Shown here piece after piece: positions 1-10,361 of a DNA stretch of 64,000 bases. A program made the translations under genes and the position numbers. This stretch comes from Sphagnum compactum (taxonomy: Eukaryota > Bryophyta > Sphagnopsida > Sphagnales): assembly GCA_965153455.1 (NCBI GenBank), contig OZ234500.1, positions 12,152,001 to 12,216,000 of the forward strand, written 5' to 3'. The number at the start of each line of letters is the position of its first letter. Position 1 is the stretch's first letter. Under the pieces are notes generated by a model. It was given only the letters and a program-made list of their open reading frames with translations. It did not search any database and was not told where the DNA came from.

Positions 1-329
1 GTTATTGCATTTGGGAGGCATTTTTCATTTCTTCCAAACATAGCAAGCTATGTACCTCTGTCATTAATTGATTTGTGGTAAATGAGTTTATGGTTTTCTA
101 TTTTAGTAGTGTATTAGTGGTGTCTTGATTATTACATGTTTTTGTGACATCTGGTCTTAAAAATTTAATTGTTTTAAACTCTTTAAGGATCGGTTCTCAT
201 CCTTAGCTACCTTTTTAATATACATGGTTTTTCTTCTATTTGAAAAAAATCACCACCAACAATCATATGCCAACAAATTTTATAGTCTTACATATTATAA
301 ACATTGGTTTTTTTTTGCACGTTGCAAGT

Positions 330-850
330 TCACCATGGCCAAATCCCACAAAAATCACATGTAACTTTTTCTATTTTTTTAACCATCATTGAAAATCACA
401 AAAAATCACAAGCATCCTCTTATTCACATTCTAGCCATGCTTGAATCCCACAAAAATCACTTACAACCTTTTCTTTTAAGCGTTGCCAAAGCTCACAAAA
501 AATCACATGCACCGTTAAATTCAAATTTTGGGCATCATTGAATCCCATTAAAAAAAAAATCATCCTCTCTTTTGGCCATCTCTGAAATTCATAAAAAATC
601 CAACCACCCTCTTCTTTTGGCCATGGCCAATTTTCACAAAAAATCACAAGCACTCATTGATTTTGGGCATTGTTGAATCTCACAAAAAATCATGCCCTTT
701 TTTTTTGGCCATTGCTGAATTTCACAAAAATTCACAAATACCCTTAGATTTTGGGCATTGTTGAATCCCATAAAAAATCGCAACTACCTTTTTCTTTTGG
801 CCATCATTGAAGCTCACAAAAAGTCACAAAAGCTCACAAGCCATCAAATT
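330..850. repeat. Degenerate ~45-bp tandem array
   Basis: About ten copies of a unit resembling TTTTGGCCATTGTTGAATC followed by CACAAAAAATCACAA. Start points of successive copies near 530, 575, 620, 665, 707, 753 and 801 give a period of 45-47 bp. Copies differ by substitutions and homopolymer-length changes. Short reading frames here are by-products of the repeat. Confidence 0.8.
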
Positions 851-1806
851 TTCTCACAAATTTTATTTTGTGTGCTAATTGTTTTATGAATAATTTCAAA
901 TGCCTTGGTATGAGGAAAAACTACACAAAACTCAAAGAGCAAAAACATCACAAACACCCTATTCCTCTATTGTTACACTTGGTGGTGAACTCCATGGAGC
1001 CAACATTAATCCAAAAGTGGTTGACATGTTTGTAGAGGGAATCAACTTGTAAATAGGCATGATTGATGTAAGAAAGGGGGTAGAAGTTGAAGGTGATGCT
1101 TCAACTTTCTTAGTTCTTCTTGGCATTGAAGTTGCAAGTACTTGCACACTTACACATTTGGCATTTGATTGTCACGAATTGTAAAAATTGCTAGTGCATT
1201 TTGCTTTCCAAAATTGATTCCTTCTTCAATGTAGTAGTTGTCATGTTAACAATGACCTTTGCTTGTTACTTAATTGCACATTTTCTCATTTTTGTGGTCT
1301 TATAGTCTTCTTGTGCTACATGAAAACCTTGAAGGCGTTTCAAGCTTAAAACCACAACTACACCTTTAGTTACTTTAATTTGTTAAAAGTAGAGTCACTA
1401 GCATCATTTACATCTATTGTAAGCAAAGGTTTGGGCTTTTTCATGGGCATAATTTTTTGATGAACTCTTGTCTTGTTTTTGTCCACCAAGGTATATCTTT
1501 GAAAAACAAGTAACAATGAATGAACACAAAGAACACATTCTTGAGATGCTTGGATTTGTACAATTTTGAAGCTTTTGAAAAACATCTTCACTACAAATGT
1601 CATTCTCATTCAATGCAAGAACAAACCCATAATTACCACAAAATTTGAAAACATCATGTTTTATCAAGCCCTATTTTTTCTCCAAGCTCATATTTGGGCG
1701 ATTTTCACAACCAACAAGCTTGTCATTGTAATAATGTAAAGTTATGCACTTCAAGAAAGTTTAATTGTTTTGCCCATTTCAATCATTGATATATTAATTC
1801 AGTAAG
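851..1806. other. AT-rich intergenic DNA
   Basis: Only short frames under 90 codons without recognisable motifs. Nothing further seen. Confidence 0.5.
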
Positions 1807-2072
1807 TCTCTGTGTCTGTGACGGAGGTTTTGGGGGGTGGGGGAGGGATGTCACCCGGTGAAGCAGCGGGTGACAAGGACAGAGGTTTTGGGGGGTGGGT
1901 GAATGGGGGGTGGGTGGAGGGAGGGGGGGGAGAGGAAGGGGATTTTTTTGGCCAATTGTGTTTGGTGTGGAGAGTGGACTGTCCATTGTTCAATTTCCAC
2001 TTGGACAATAGATAGTCACCCTTTCCATGCATGCTTTGTCAAATGTTGTCCTCCTTTCACCCCAATTAAGCT

Positions 2073-2240
2073 GGATGACGGGATGGATGAAATGTCCATT
2101 TGGTAATAGACGGATGACGGGATGCATGAAATGTCCGTCCGGCTTAATTAGACGGATGACGGGATGGATGAAATGTCCGTCCGGTAATAGACGGATGATG
2201 AGATGCATGAAATGTTCGTCTGGCTTAAATGGATGAAATT
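2073..2240. repeat. 39-42-bp tandem repeat inside the Helitron-like element
   Basis: Four copies of GGATGACGGGATGNATGAAATGTCC followed by a variable GTCCGGTAATAGAC or GTCCGGCTTAATTAGAC tail begin at 2073, 2112, 2154 and 2193, with a partial fifth at 2229. Tail types alternate, suggesting an older two-unit (~80 bp) repeat. Confidence 0.85.
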
Positions 2241-2314
2241 TCTGGAATCCATCCAGCACGGGGGGGGGGGCCAGCACGGGGCGGGAAGTTAATTATATAT
2301 AACAGGGGAACGGG

Positions 2315-2440
2315 GGGGAGGGGGATCAACGGGTTAAAGAATCGGAGTGGAAAATGCGAAGGACAGGGGGGGGGTCGACGGGGTAAAGAACCGGAGTGGG
2401 CAATGGGAAGGACCGGGCGGGGGGGAGTTCGACGGGTGCA
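2315..2440. repeat. G-rich duplicated segment
   Basis: Two diverged copies of a unit of about 65 bp containing ACGGGTTAAAGAATCGGAGTGG / ACGGGGTAAAGAACCGGAGTGG, separated by runs of seven or more G. The runs could form G-quadruplexes and are error-prone in sequencing. Confidence 0.7.
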
Positions 2441-2934
2441 TTATGCACCGGGTACACACTAGTTTCAATAATTGAATCTTAGGATATGAAAAACACATTT
2501 TCCTCCCCTACCACAAGATTTTCCCCCTTCCTCACACTTCCAACTTTTGCATCTTTGTGTTGTTAATATGCTAATAAGAAGGACAACAAAAATAAGAAGG
2601 ATTTCATGAAAGATGACAATTCTTCTTGCACTAGTGATCACCTACCCATAGTAGAAATGCCAAGCTTGACATCATGCATTATGATCCAACGCCTAACAAT
2701 TTTTTTGTAATGTTGGTTCCACAATTTACCAAGAAGAGGCGACATTGGGGTAACGTTTCAATGAAACCTTTGATTGGGCTTGCCATGATGCCAATTGTAT
2801 GGCCTCTATAGGGTGTGGTGGAGATGTTTTAAAGACATTACATTTATAACATCAAAGCCCCCCAAAAAACTTTTAGTTTCCACTAATGTTCGAACTTGGT
2901 CTGGTATCAACTACAAAATACAAAAATAGCTAGA

Positions 2935-3440
2935 TTGGTATTATAAGTCCTAGAGTCATTCCTTTGTTTCAAGGTGGAACCCTAAGACCTGTAAAATATT
3001 AAGTTTTTTAAAAAGGCAAGGACTTGGGTTTAGGGATATTGGTTTTGATACCTAAGGATTTGACACCGTAAGACATGATGACTTTAAGTGTCTAGGACTT
3101 TCCAATCTTAGGACATAGGACATGATTTTTTTTAAGGCCTAGGACTTTATGCTGGTACAAGCCGAAAACATTATGGCTAAGGCATATGGTATAGGATGTG
3201 AAGGTTTGAGGGCCTAGAACATTGGGCTTACACTCTTTCTATCCTTATGGCCTAGGACATGAAGCCTAGAGACATGAAGATCTTGACTATCCTTATTCCA
3301 AGGGCTTAGGACATGAAGCTTAAACACAAAAACACCTCAAGTTTTTTTGTCTCAAAGGCCTAGGACATGAGAGCTTAAGGACATGAAAACAATTGATCTT
3401 AAGGAAATGAAAACATAGGATAAGGTGACCCCTAACTTTG
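2935..3440. repeat. Short degenerate tandem array, GGCCTAGGACATGAAGC type
   Basis: Repeated 20-30-bp units built around GGCCTAGGACATGA and GGCTTAGGACATGAAGC. It is related, in inverted orientation, to the array at about 4070-4560. Confidence 0.6.
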
Positions 3441-4069
3441 ATTCCATGTATATAACTTGAGGGCAACTTTGAATTCTAAATTGTTTCATGAATTAGATGA
3501 CTTCCCTTTCCATTGTCTACAAAACATGCAAATGTGACAAGCAAGTCATTCTTTGCCATGTGTATATATTACACAAATACAGGTGAACAATCACCAGAGA
3601 CCCTCTTATAACGGAGGTATTTGTGCTCCGAAAATGTTCAATTTCTGATGCTAACTATTCATCACCCCTTATTGCAATTGCCAAAAAGACATCCCTAGGG
3701 GGATACTTAGTGTAAAGTTTGATATCTACGTGTGTCAAATGACCATTTTTAGGGGGATATTAGATAATTATCCAACTTATTTTTTATCACCTTATTCATA
3801 TTTAATTATTTTTTATAAACATATAATCCATTATTTCATATTATTACATACTTTATATTATAATTAAATTGATTATTTGAATAAAATGTACCATATTTTT
3901 AAACTAATTAACTCATAATTTCTACCCAACAACCAATATATTGCACCTTATATTTTTTCTCATGTACTTTTTTACTTTTTTCTATTAGTGTCCCCAAGGA
4001 AGACAACAACAAACATTACAACATTCACTTTCAGAATTGCTCCATCACATGTCACTACAACATGTCTTA

Positions 4070-4565
4070 AACCAACTGTTAAAGGTTAAGCCCAATGTTT
4101 TAGGCCTTAAGCCAAATGGCCTAGCCATAAACCCAATGTCTTGGGCCTTAAGCCGTTTGTTTTACACATCAAAACCAAGTATCTTAAAACCTTAAGCCCA
4201 ATGTCTTAGGGCCTAAGCCAAATATCATGAGCCCTAAAGCCAAATCTTTAATGCCTTAGCCAAATGTTTTAAACCCTAAAATCAAAGGTTCTAGGCCTTA
4301 AGCCAATTGGCCATTGCCACATGTAAAAATTTCATATAAACACCCTAAGCCAACTATCCTAGGCCATTGGTGAAAGATCTCACCAAAGACCTTAAGTCAA
4401 CTGTCCTATGCCATTAATGAGGTCTCACAAATTCCTTAAACCAAATCTCTTATAAATAAACTAAGCCAAAAATCCCATGACCACCTTGAGCCAAAAGTTT
4501 ATGAACTAGCCACAAGTCTTAGGCCACAAGTCTTAGGCCACAAGCCAAAAGTCCTGTGGACATCC
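4070..4565. repeat. Short degenerate tandem array, CCTTAAGCCCAATGTCTTAGG type (inverted partner)
   Basis: Units such as GCCTTAAGCCAAATG and TTAAGCCCAATGTTTTAGGCC recur every 20-30 bp. The reverse complement of 4085-4108 closely matches the left array at about 3212-3235, so the two arrays face each other across about 630 bp. Confidence 0.6.
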
Positions 4566-4739
4566 TAAGCCAAATATTTTGCATACGCCTTAAACCAAGT
4601 GTACTCAGATTCATTATGAAGTAACCCTAGGCCATACAAACAAAAACATACGTTAAAAGCAATGCGATTTGGTTTAGTGTTAAACCCTAAGCCAATAAAT
4701 TTAACCCCAAGCCAAAACCCAATTTCGCTTGCACATTTT

Positions 4740-4870
4740 GACTTGGTGCTAGAATATTTTTGAGCATATTGGCTTAGGGTTGAAATAAATTTTAGCATCT
4801 TGGTTCGAGGTTAGAATAATTTTCAACATCTTGGCTTTAGTTTAGAATAAATTTTGGCATCTTGGCCTCA
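4740..4870. repeat. ~40-bp tandem repeat (GCATCTTGGCTTAGGGTT type)
   Basis: Three to four copies of (A)CATCTTGGCTT(A/T)RGGTTAGAATAAATTTT. A TATTGGCTTAGGG segment near 4766 is the perfect inverse of CCCTAAGCCAATA near 4685, so orientation flips at about 4740. Confidence 0.6.
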
Positions 4871-4929
4871 GGTAGTGCTATGTCCCGTATGGTTGTTTTC
4901 GTATTCCATAATCAACTATCAACCTTTGA

Positions 4930-5100
4930 ACATACCAGCTTGGTCTTAGTATTGGTTACTTTTTACAATATTCATACTGCTTGTCTTGGTATTTGGGTCA
5001 TCTTAAAAACTTTCATACCAGGCTGACCCTGGTATTGGGTACTTTCTATAATATTCATTTACTAGCCAAGTCCTAGTATTGGGTACTTTGCAAAAAAATT
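4930..5100. repeat. Degenerate tandem repeat (AGTATTGGGTACTTT type)
   Basis: Recurrent ACCAGCTTGGTCTTAGTATTGGKTACTTT-like units, for example near 4945, 5020 and 5062, with irregular spacing of 40-75 bp. Confidence 0.5.
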
Positions 5101-5215
5101 CACACCAACCTGATCATGGTATGGGGTCATGCAAGACTATCTTGAGGTTGGTATGTGAAAAGTATATATATACTTGGTATTGAAACTGATATAAAACTAG
5201 TATTAACTGAGGTAC

Positions 5216-5273
5216 CTACCAGGCTGGTATTGCTGCAAGGTTAGTGTTACCCTGGGTCATACCAGCCTGGTAG
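5216..5273. repeat. Perfect 15-bp inverted repeat (hairpin)
   Basis: CTACCAGGCTGGTAT (5216-5230) and its exact reverse complement ATACCAGCCTGGTAG (5259-5273), with a 28-nt spacer. Confidence 0.85.
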
Positions 5274-5382
5274 GGTCCTTCAGTGCATGGACCAGATCAT
5301 ATACCATGTGCAGGCCTGTATGTGGCACCAACAGTACCTTATCTTTCTACCATGGGACCAGTATAGGTGCTGTTTCATCCAA

Positions 5383-5922
5383 GCCTTGGCTCAAGCAGCA
5401 CCCAGGTTGGTACCATGGTAAAAATTGCAAAATCCATTTAAATGATTTCTAAATATAATTACAAGTATCCCATGCTAAGATTAAAACAAGGTCTCTAAGT
5501 TCAAATCTAACATCTTTTCTCTTAATATGGCCATTAATTTGACTCGAGAATTTTCACAAACCTTCTTTCCAAATAAACTAAACAAATCTCCCTTGAAACC
5601 AAAGGAGAATCCCTTTAAATTTGAGATAAGTTTTTTCAAAAACTTCATTTACAAATAAACTAAACAAATCCCCCTTGAAACCAAGGGGGAATCCCTTTAA
5701 ATTTAACACAACGTTTTGGGACAATGGAGTTACATGCTGAATTTCATTGTGTAATTCAATTCATTAAGGGGGAAATGCAAAAACATGCAAAACACATAGG
5801 ACATTGAATTTTTTTTTTCTAAGGTTCACAAGGGGGATTGGGAAAATTTTTGTTGTGTAAGAGGGCCCACTAAAAAGAAAAGATGAAGGTACCAACTTGG
5901 GTGCTGGTTCACCGAAGGCATT
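5383..5922. mobile_element. MITE family 1, copy B, with nested ~340-bp insertion
   Basis: The left end (CAAGCAGCACCCAGGTTGGTACC) and core (AAATCCATTTAAATGAT...GTCTCTAAGTT) align with the copy at 10.0 kb up to about 5530. The right end (GAAGGTACCAACTTGGGTGC...GGTTCACC) resumes at about 5875. Between them sits unrelated sequence containing a tandem duplication at 5565-5705. Confidence 0.7.
5565..5705. repeat. ~78-bp tandem duplication
   Basis: Two copies containing AAATAAACTAAACAAATC, then CCCTTGAAACCAA and GAATCCCTTTAAATTT, differing at a few bases. Confidence 0.85.
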
Positions 5923-6880
5923 CTTCCCCCTTGCTTGCTGAACTTTTTTAACTCCAAGAGATGCTATGCTCTAAGGTCAACAATTAGGTCCAAATGTTAG
6001 AAGGTCCTTATCCAGATTTCAGAACTGTTAAAACAATTTGAGGATTTTCTGGGTACACGCTGCTACGTATTGGTTGGGGTGCGAGGGGGGGGGGGTACGA
6101 GGGGGTTGGAACTTGGATGTCCATTGTCAATCAATGTATCCGCGTTCTGTTAATTACACGAGCACTGGCTAAACTTTTTTTTCTTCTGTCGCATGGGGGA
6201 GTGTGTTGCGTCTGCCCTGATCTTTCCCTAGACGACAAGTGCCGAGCGCGTTCGTCCTTCTTTCCCGAGGGCCTCTTAATGTCTTTGCCAGTGGAGCAAC
6301 AGCTTCAAGTCTTCGTCTGCATTTCTTATAACATTTAATGACCGGAGGTTTGCAGCATTTTTCAGAGCTGGCCGCTGACAGCTCTCATTATAATGGTGTG
6401 GAAGTCACAGCAGGCACATGAAGAGGAGGCGCTTCTAGCCTCATAGATTGGGCCAAGCTTAACTTACTTACACTACTGTGGCCATACACATAATGCGCTA
6501 ATACCTAGATAAATCGTCTCTTATATGAACTGATTTGGTCGTCCTGCTGTAGCCTCCCAGCTGTTGTTGTGTAAGCTAGAAGAGCATAGTACTGCAATGG
6601 GTGAACATAATGGGGGTGAAGATTCTTCGACCCCCTCAGCCCCCCCCCGCCCCGCTCCTCCCCCAGGAAGCTACGAACTAGAACCCAGCTCTAGCTTGCT
6701 AATGCAAGCAGTACTACCTAGAGAAAAATTGTCAATTTTTTTTCCGCATCACTCCAAGATTGCTAGGTGAGAGAAGAAGTAGTTGTAGAAGCTCCTGGAC
6801 CCAGCTTCTTTCTTGCACGTCCTGACATGAATGACCGCGTTTTTCCTCGGGTTGTGTAAAGTAGGTGGAGTACTCCCGAC
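5923..6880. other. Intergenic region upstream of peroxidase 1
   Basis: Composition becomes more balanced from about 6050, with a G11 run (6085-6095) and a C-rich run near 6635-6665. Short frames show no domain. Likely distal promoter sequence. Confidence 0.4.
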
Positions 6881-7168
6881 TCTCACCCCCCGCCTCTCTC
6901 TTTCTCTCTCTCTCCCCCCCCTCCCCCAGAGCTGCATTCTCAAATGCTGGATGCATAAAGGCGAGTTATCATGAAAGTCGGATGTGTAAATGTTTCTTCG
7001 TGAATTGCCCCGTGATCCTCCGTTAGAACTGTCGACTTCTAAGACTGCAGAGCTAGCTGCGGTGGAACTGGGAGGGGAGGAATAGGTCTCCCATATAGCA
7101 AAGTAGTAGAAAGAGCTACTGGACAAGTCCTGAGAGAGAACGGTCACAGTTCCATGTGAGACGAAAAA
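6881..7168 (+). promoter_or_regulatory. Pyrimidine-rich upstream region of peroxidase 1
   Basis: A CT/C-rich tract at 6881-6928 lies about 240 bp before the peroxidase start codon. CT tracts of this kind often sit close to plant transcription starts. A TATA-like ATATAG occurs near 7093. Positions of the core promoter and transcription start are inferred only. Confidence 0.3.
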
Positions 7169-9108
7169 ATGGAGAGGTCAGGGAGGTTGTATTACTGTGG
7201 AGTTTTGATTGCTCTGGTGCTTCTCATCATGTCTTTGCAATGTCAAATCTACGCACAACAGCCTGGGGGAGTTAGCGTGGGTTACTATCAGAGCAATGGT
7301 CTGTGTAATGCGGATGTCGAGGGCATCGTTTTGAGTACTGTATCGCAAGCAATGCAGGCGGATCCCACTATCCCTGCTGGCCTTTTAAGGCTGTTGTTCC
7401 ACGACTGCTGGGTGGAGGTAACGTCGACCGAAGCCTTCAGAGCCCTTCTCCGCTCTCTTTTCTGCTGGACCGAATTTATGAGTTATTCTTCAGCTTCTTT
7501 CCCTTATCGGCATCCATAATCTTGCAGTCCCCTTCTCACTAGAAATCAATGCCGACGAAGAATTGTCGACGCTGCATTTTGATGGAGTAGTACATCAGTA
7601 TACCACCATGCTCCAGTTACTAACAATGCTGGACAATGCAGGGATGCGATGGCTCAATACTACTCGACCCCACCGCAACTAACCCCACGCCGGAGAAGAC
7701 GGCAACCCCCAATTTGACAGTGAGAGGGTATGAAGTCATCGATCAAGCCAAGGCTGCCCTTGAGCAGGTGTGCCCAAATACGGTGTCGTGCGCCGACATT
7801 GTTGCTCTTGCTGGCCGGGACGCCGCTGTTCTGGTAAGAAGAGTTTCCAGCTCTACACAATGCCAGCTTTAGAGATTGCCTTTTTTTTAGCAGTTTCCTT
7901 AACATTTTTGCAAGCAAGACTTTTTTTTAGCAAATTGAAATACAATTGGATTAGAGGCGGATTGTGGGTCCAGCGCTGTGAGCCGGCTACAGCCCACTGA
8001 TCTTGAAGAACTGAACTGGAAGCTAAAGTTTGTTTGCAGACAGGATTGAACAATCAAGGCTTAGAGCTGGATATGCCAACAGGGCGGTTTGACGGGTTAG
8101 TATCAAGCGCTGCCGAGGCCACTGCCTTGATTGTGTCTTCACAATCCAATGCCCAACAATTGACTCAACAGTTTGAACAGCAGGGTTTTACTCAGGACGA
8201 GATGATCACTCTCTCAGGTATCCCTTTGAATCTCTCTGATCAGTTTGATTCAATTACACTGTAATGACTTGGTTTGCAGAAGGATGATGACATGACATTT
8301 TGATCAAAGTCTTACCTTGGTGTTCAACAAGCTGAGCACTGAAAAAGCAGTGATATAATAACACTTGTAAAGCTGCACCCAATCACAAGAAACTTTTTTG
8401 GCACTCCCTGTAGGGCTCCCTTGTAGGGAACAGAGTAGAAACATCTGACAAATAAAAGGTGAATTAACAAATCATCTGGAAAGCTCTCCAAGGGAATTGT
8501 GGGACCAATATTTCAATGTTTATTCTATTTTTCCCATTGTGAAATACATGACTCATTGTATTTACCCATTGTCAAAGAAATGATTTCATCGTTGCATTGG
8601 GGAAATTCCAGTTCTTCTCGATGGTCCCACACAGAATCCTAAAAAAGTTTCTTGTGAATTGCGTTTCTAAAATGGATCAACTTTGTTCAACTCTGCAGGT
8701 GCGCACACTATTGGCCGAGCCCACTGTAATGAAGTCATAGGTAGGCTGTACAACTTCCCAGGTTCCGCAAATGGCATTGATCCCACCCTGGATCCAACAT
8801 ATGCAGCCCAGCTGCAAACACTCTGCCCCCCAAACCCAAGTCCAGATGCTGCTGTCGACCTGGATCCTATTACTCCCTTTATCATGGACAACAACTACTA
8901 TAGGAACGGAGTAACAAACAGAGCGGTGTTAGCATCTGACACAGCCATCTTCGAGGATTTCCAAACCCAATTCACGTCCAACCTCAACTCCAATGACGAG
9001 CAACTATGGGAGCAGAAATTTGGTGATGCTCTGGTGCACCTATCTACCTTGAATCTCAAGACTGCCAGCAATGGACAGATTCGTGTCAACTGCCATGTGG
9101 TGAATTGA
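7169..9108 (+). CDS. Class III (secretory) plant peroxidase 1, four exons
   Basis: Haem peroxidase of the plant secretory class. It oxidises phenolic substrates with H2O2 in the cell wall or vacuole. Exons are 7169-7417, 7642-7833, 8040-8217 and 8699-9108, all with GT-AG introns of phases 0, 0 and 1, giving 342 aa. Residues 1-29 look like a signal peptide, so the mature protein would start with Gln. Distal Arg74, Phe77 and His78 are present in LLRLLFHDC, and the proximal His209 lies in [10 protein letters not shown]. All eight disulfide cysteines of the family are found. The distal calcium loop (Asp79, Val82, Gly84, Asp86, Ser88) and the proximal calcium ligands (LDPITP...MDN) are complete. 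Oddities are Trp81 where FHDCF is usual, and IVSSQ (178-182) where most members have an LPxP-like substrate-access motif. The three-intron structure is ancestral for the class. The PTGRFDG stretch fits one recognised subgroup. Family assignment is very secure; the physiological substrate is unknown. Confidence 0.94.
8379..8662. mobile_element. Foldback MITE inside intron 3 of peroxidase 1
   Basis: CAATCACAAGAAACTTTTTT (8380-8399) is mirrored by AAAAAAGTTTCTTGTGAATTG (8641-8661): 16 contiguous paired bases plus an imperfect extension. A second nested inverted pair (TGTGGGACCA near 8498 / TGGTCCCACA near 8624) lies inside. The element accounts for most of the 481-nt intron. No coding capacity and no clear target duplication were seen. 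Confidence 0.7.
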
Positions 9109-10002
9109 AATGGCACAGCAGCAGGAAGCGACCATCAAAAGTTTGATTTGATTTGATTTGAGGAGCGGTTGCAGAGTTTGTTAAATTTGCAAACTCGATG
9201 AAGAAGAATTTAGCAGAGTTTGTTAAATTTTGCAAACTCAATGGAAAAAAGAGAGACTAGCATAGGATACAGAATCCGGATTAATATGGGATTTGGAGGG
9301 GTTGTCTACTTGCAACTGCTCTGCTGGAGTTAGAGATAACTAACTCCTTTGAAAATTCTTAGTTCCAATGAGGTTTCCTTGTAATATAAAAAAAGACATT
9401 GGGTTTTGTATTTTTAACACCAAGTGCTTCAAGCCTCCCCCTATTATTTCTCTTGTGTAGGATTTGATGAAAATCTAGAAACCTTGGTGGTGCTTTAGGA
9501 TCATTCGCATATGAATGCTACAACACTCAAAAGTTTGGAGTAATTCTGAAAGGCCTTTCATATGAGGAACTACAAATAAAGTGCCTCAAGGCCCCCCACT
9601 AGTCTAATTGGGTGACCACACTTCTGGCAATTGTGGTGACATACATAGCCAAACTTATATATCAAATGGAGTTTGTATAAAGGGTGTGGTGTGTAGAAGG
9701 GAAGAAATTTTTTGTCTATGTAAGCATTGTACATAAAATCATTATTTTTGGTTTGTACTATTTTTTTTAAACTCAAGTTTTTGACTCAGTCATTGCTGTG
9801 TTGTGTCTATCTCCCATGTCTTATCTACGCTCTCTCATGTCCTTAGTACTATTGCTTCATTCATTTAGTGATGTTGCCATATTGTTCATGAAGAAGCTAG
9901 ATATTTGATCCTTTCCCCTAGAAATTGTCTTATCCACTGGAAATTGGCTCTACTCTACTGCCTTGGAGCCAAGAAACTATAGATACTAAAGTTAAAGCTA
10001 CC
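9109..10002. other. 3' flank of peroxidase 1 and intergenic DNA
   Basis: Starts with the 3' UTR. GATTTGATTTGATTTGA and a twice-repeated AGAGTTTGTTAAATTT.GCAAACTC lie at 9150-9242. A possible polyadenylation region is the GTAATATAAAAAAAG near 9382. No other gene is seen. Confidence 0.4.
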
Positions 10003-10206
10003 TTGTGTGAACCAGCACCCATGTTGGTACCCTGCTAAAATACCAAAATCCATTTAAATTACTTGGAAATATTACAAATATCCAATGCTTGAACTAAAAC
10101 AGGGTCTCTGAGTTGGAATCCTACATTTTTGGGTTTAATATGGCCACTAAAAGGCCTCACCCAAAAAGGTGAAGGTACCAACGTGAGTGCGGGTTCACCC
10201 TGGCCC
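10003..10206. mobile_element. MITE family 1, copy A (~204 bp, best preserved)
   Basis: Imperfect terminal inverted repeats of about 25 bp: the left end GTGAACCAGCACCCATGTTG followed by GTACC, and the right end GGTACCAACGTGAGTGCGGG followed by TTCACC. There is no reading frame of note. The core shares CAAAATCCATTTAAAT, GGGTCTCTGAGTT and TTAATATGGCCA with copy B at 5.4 kb, and its ends match copy C at 28.4 kb. A short tRNA B-box-like string in the core leaves a SINE origin as a weaker alternative. Confidence 0.75.
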
Positions 10207-10361
10207 CTAATTAGGGACCAAACAAATAAGCCAATTCCAGCCATAATAGTTACAGCTAGAGTGAACCACACCAATCACCAATTTCCTTGGGATGAAACCC
10301 AACTGAGCATTGGTTGGGTTTCTAGGTTGGTTTAGGAGGAAAAGACAAAAAATATTAAAAA

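Larger units (their letters stand above)
1807..2462 (+). mobile_element. Helitron-like non-autonomous element (3' end supported, 5' end tentative)
   Basis: The 3' end matches the Helitron rule: a GC-rich hairpin (GGTGCA-TTA-TGCACC, 2435-2449), then nine bases, then CTAG (2459-2462) directly followed by a host T. The body is much more G-rich than its surroundings and carries internal direct repeats. A 5' terminus beginning TCTC at 1807 is plausible but is preceded by G, not the expected A, so the left border is uncertain. No Rep/helicase reading frame is present, so the element would be non-autonomous. Rolling-circle Helitrons leave no target duplication. The similar TTTCAAT(C/A)ATTGA strings on both sides (about 1776 and 2464) are unexplained under this model. 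Confidence 0.55.

Noticed and set aside
1812-2015. Glycine-rich open frames on both strands
   Set aside because: They arise from G-rich low-complexity sequence inside the Helitron-like element; no domain and no codon structure.
6749-7147. 132-codon minus-strand frame upstream of peroxidase 1
   Set aside because: Low-complexity (Arg/Glu and Ser runs from the CT tract), antisense to the likely promoter; no recognisable domain.
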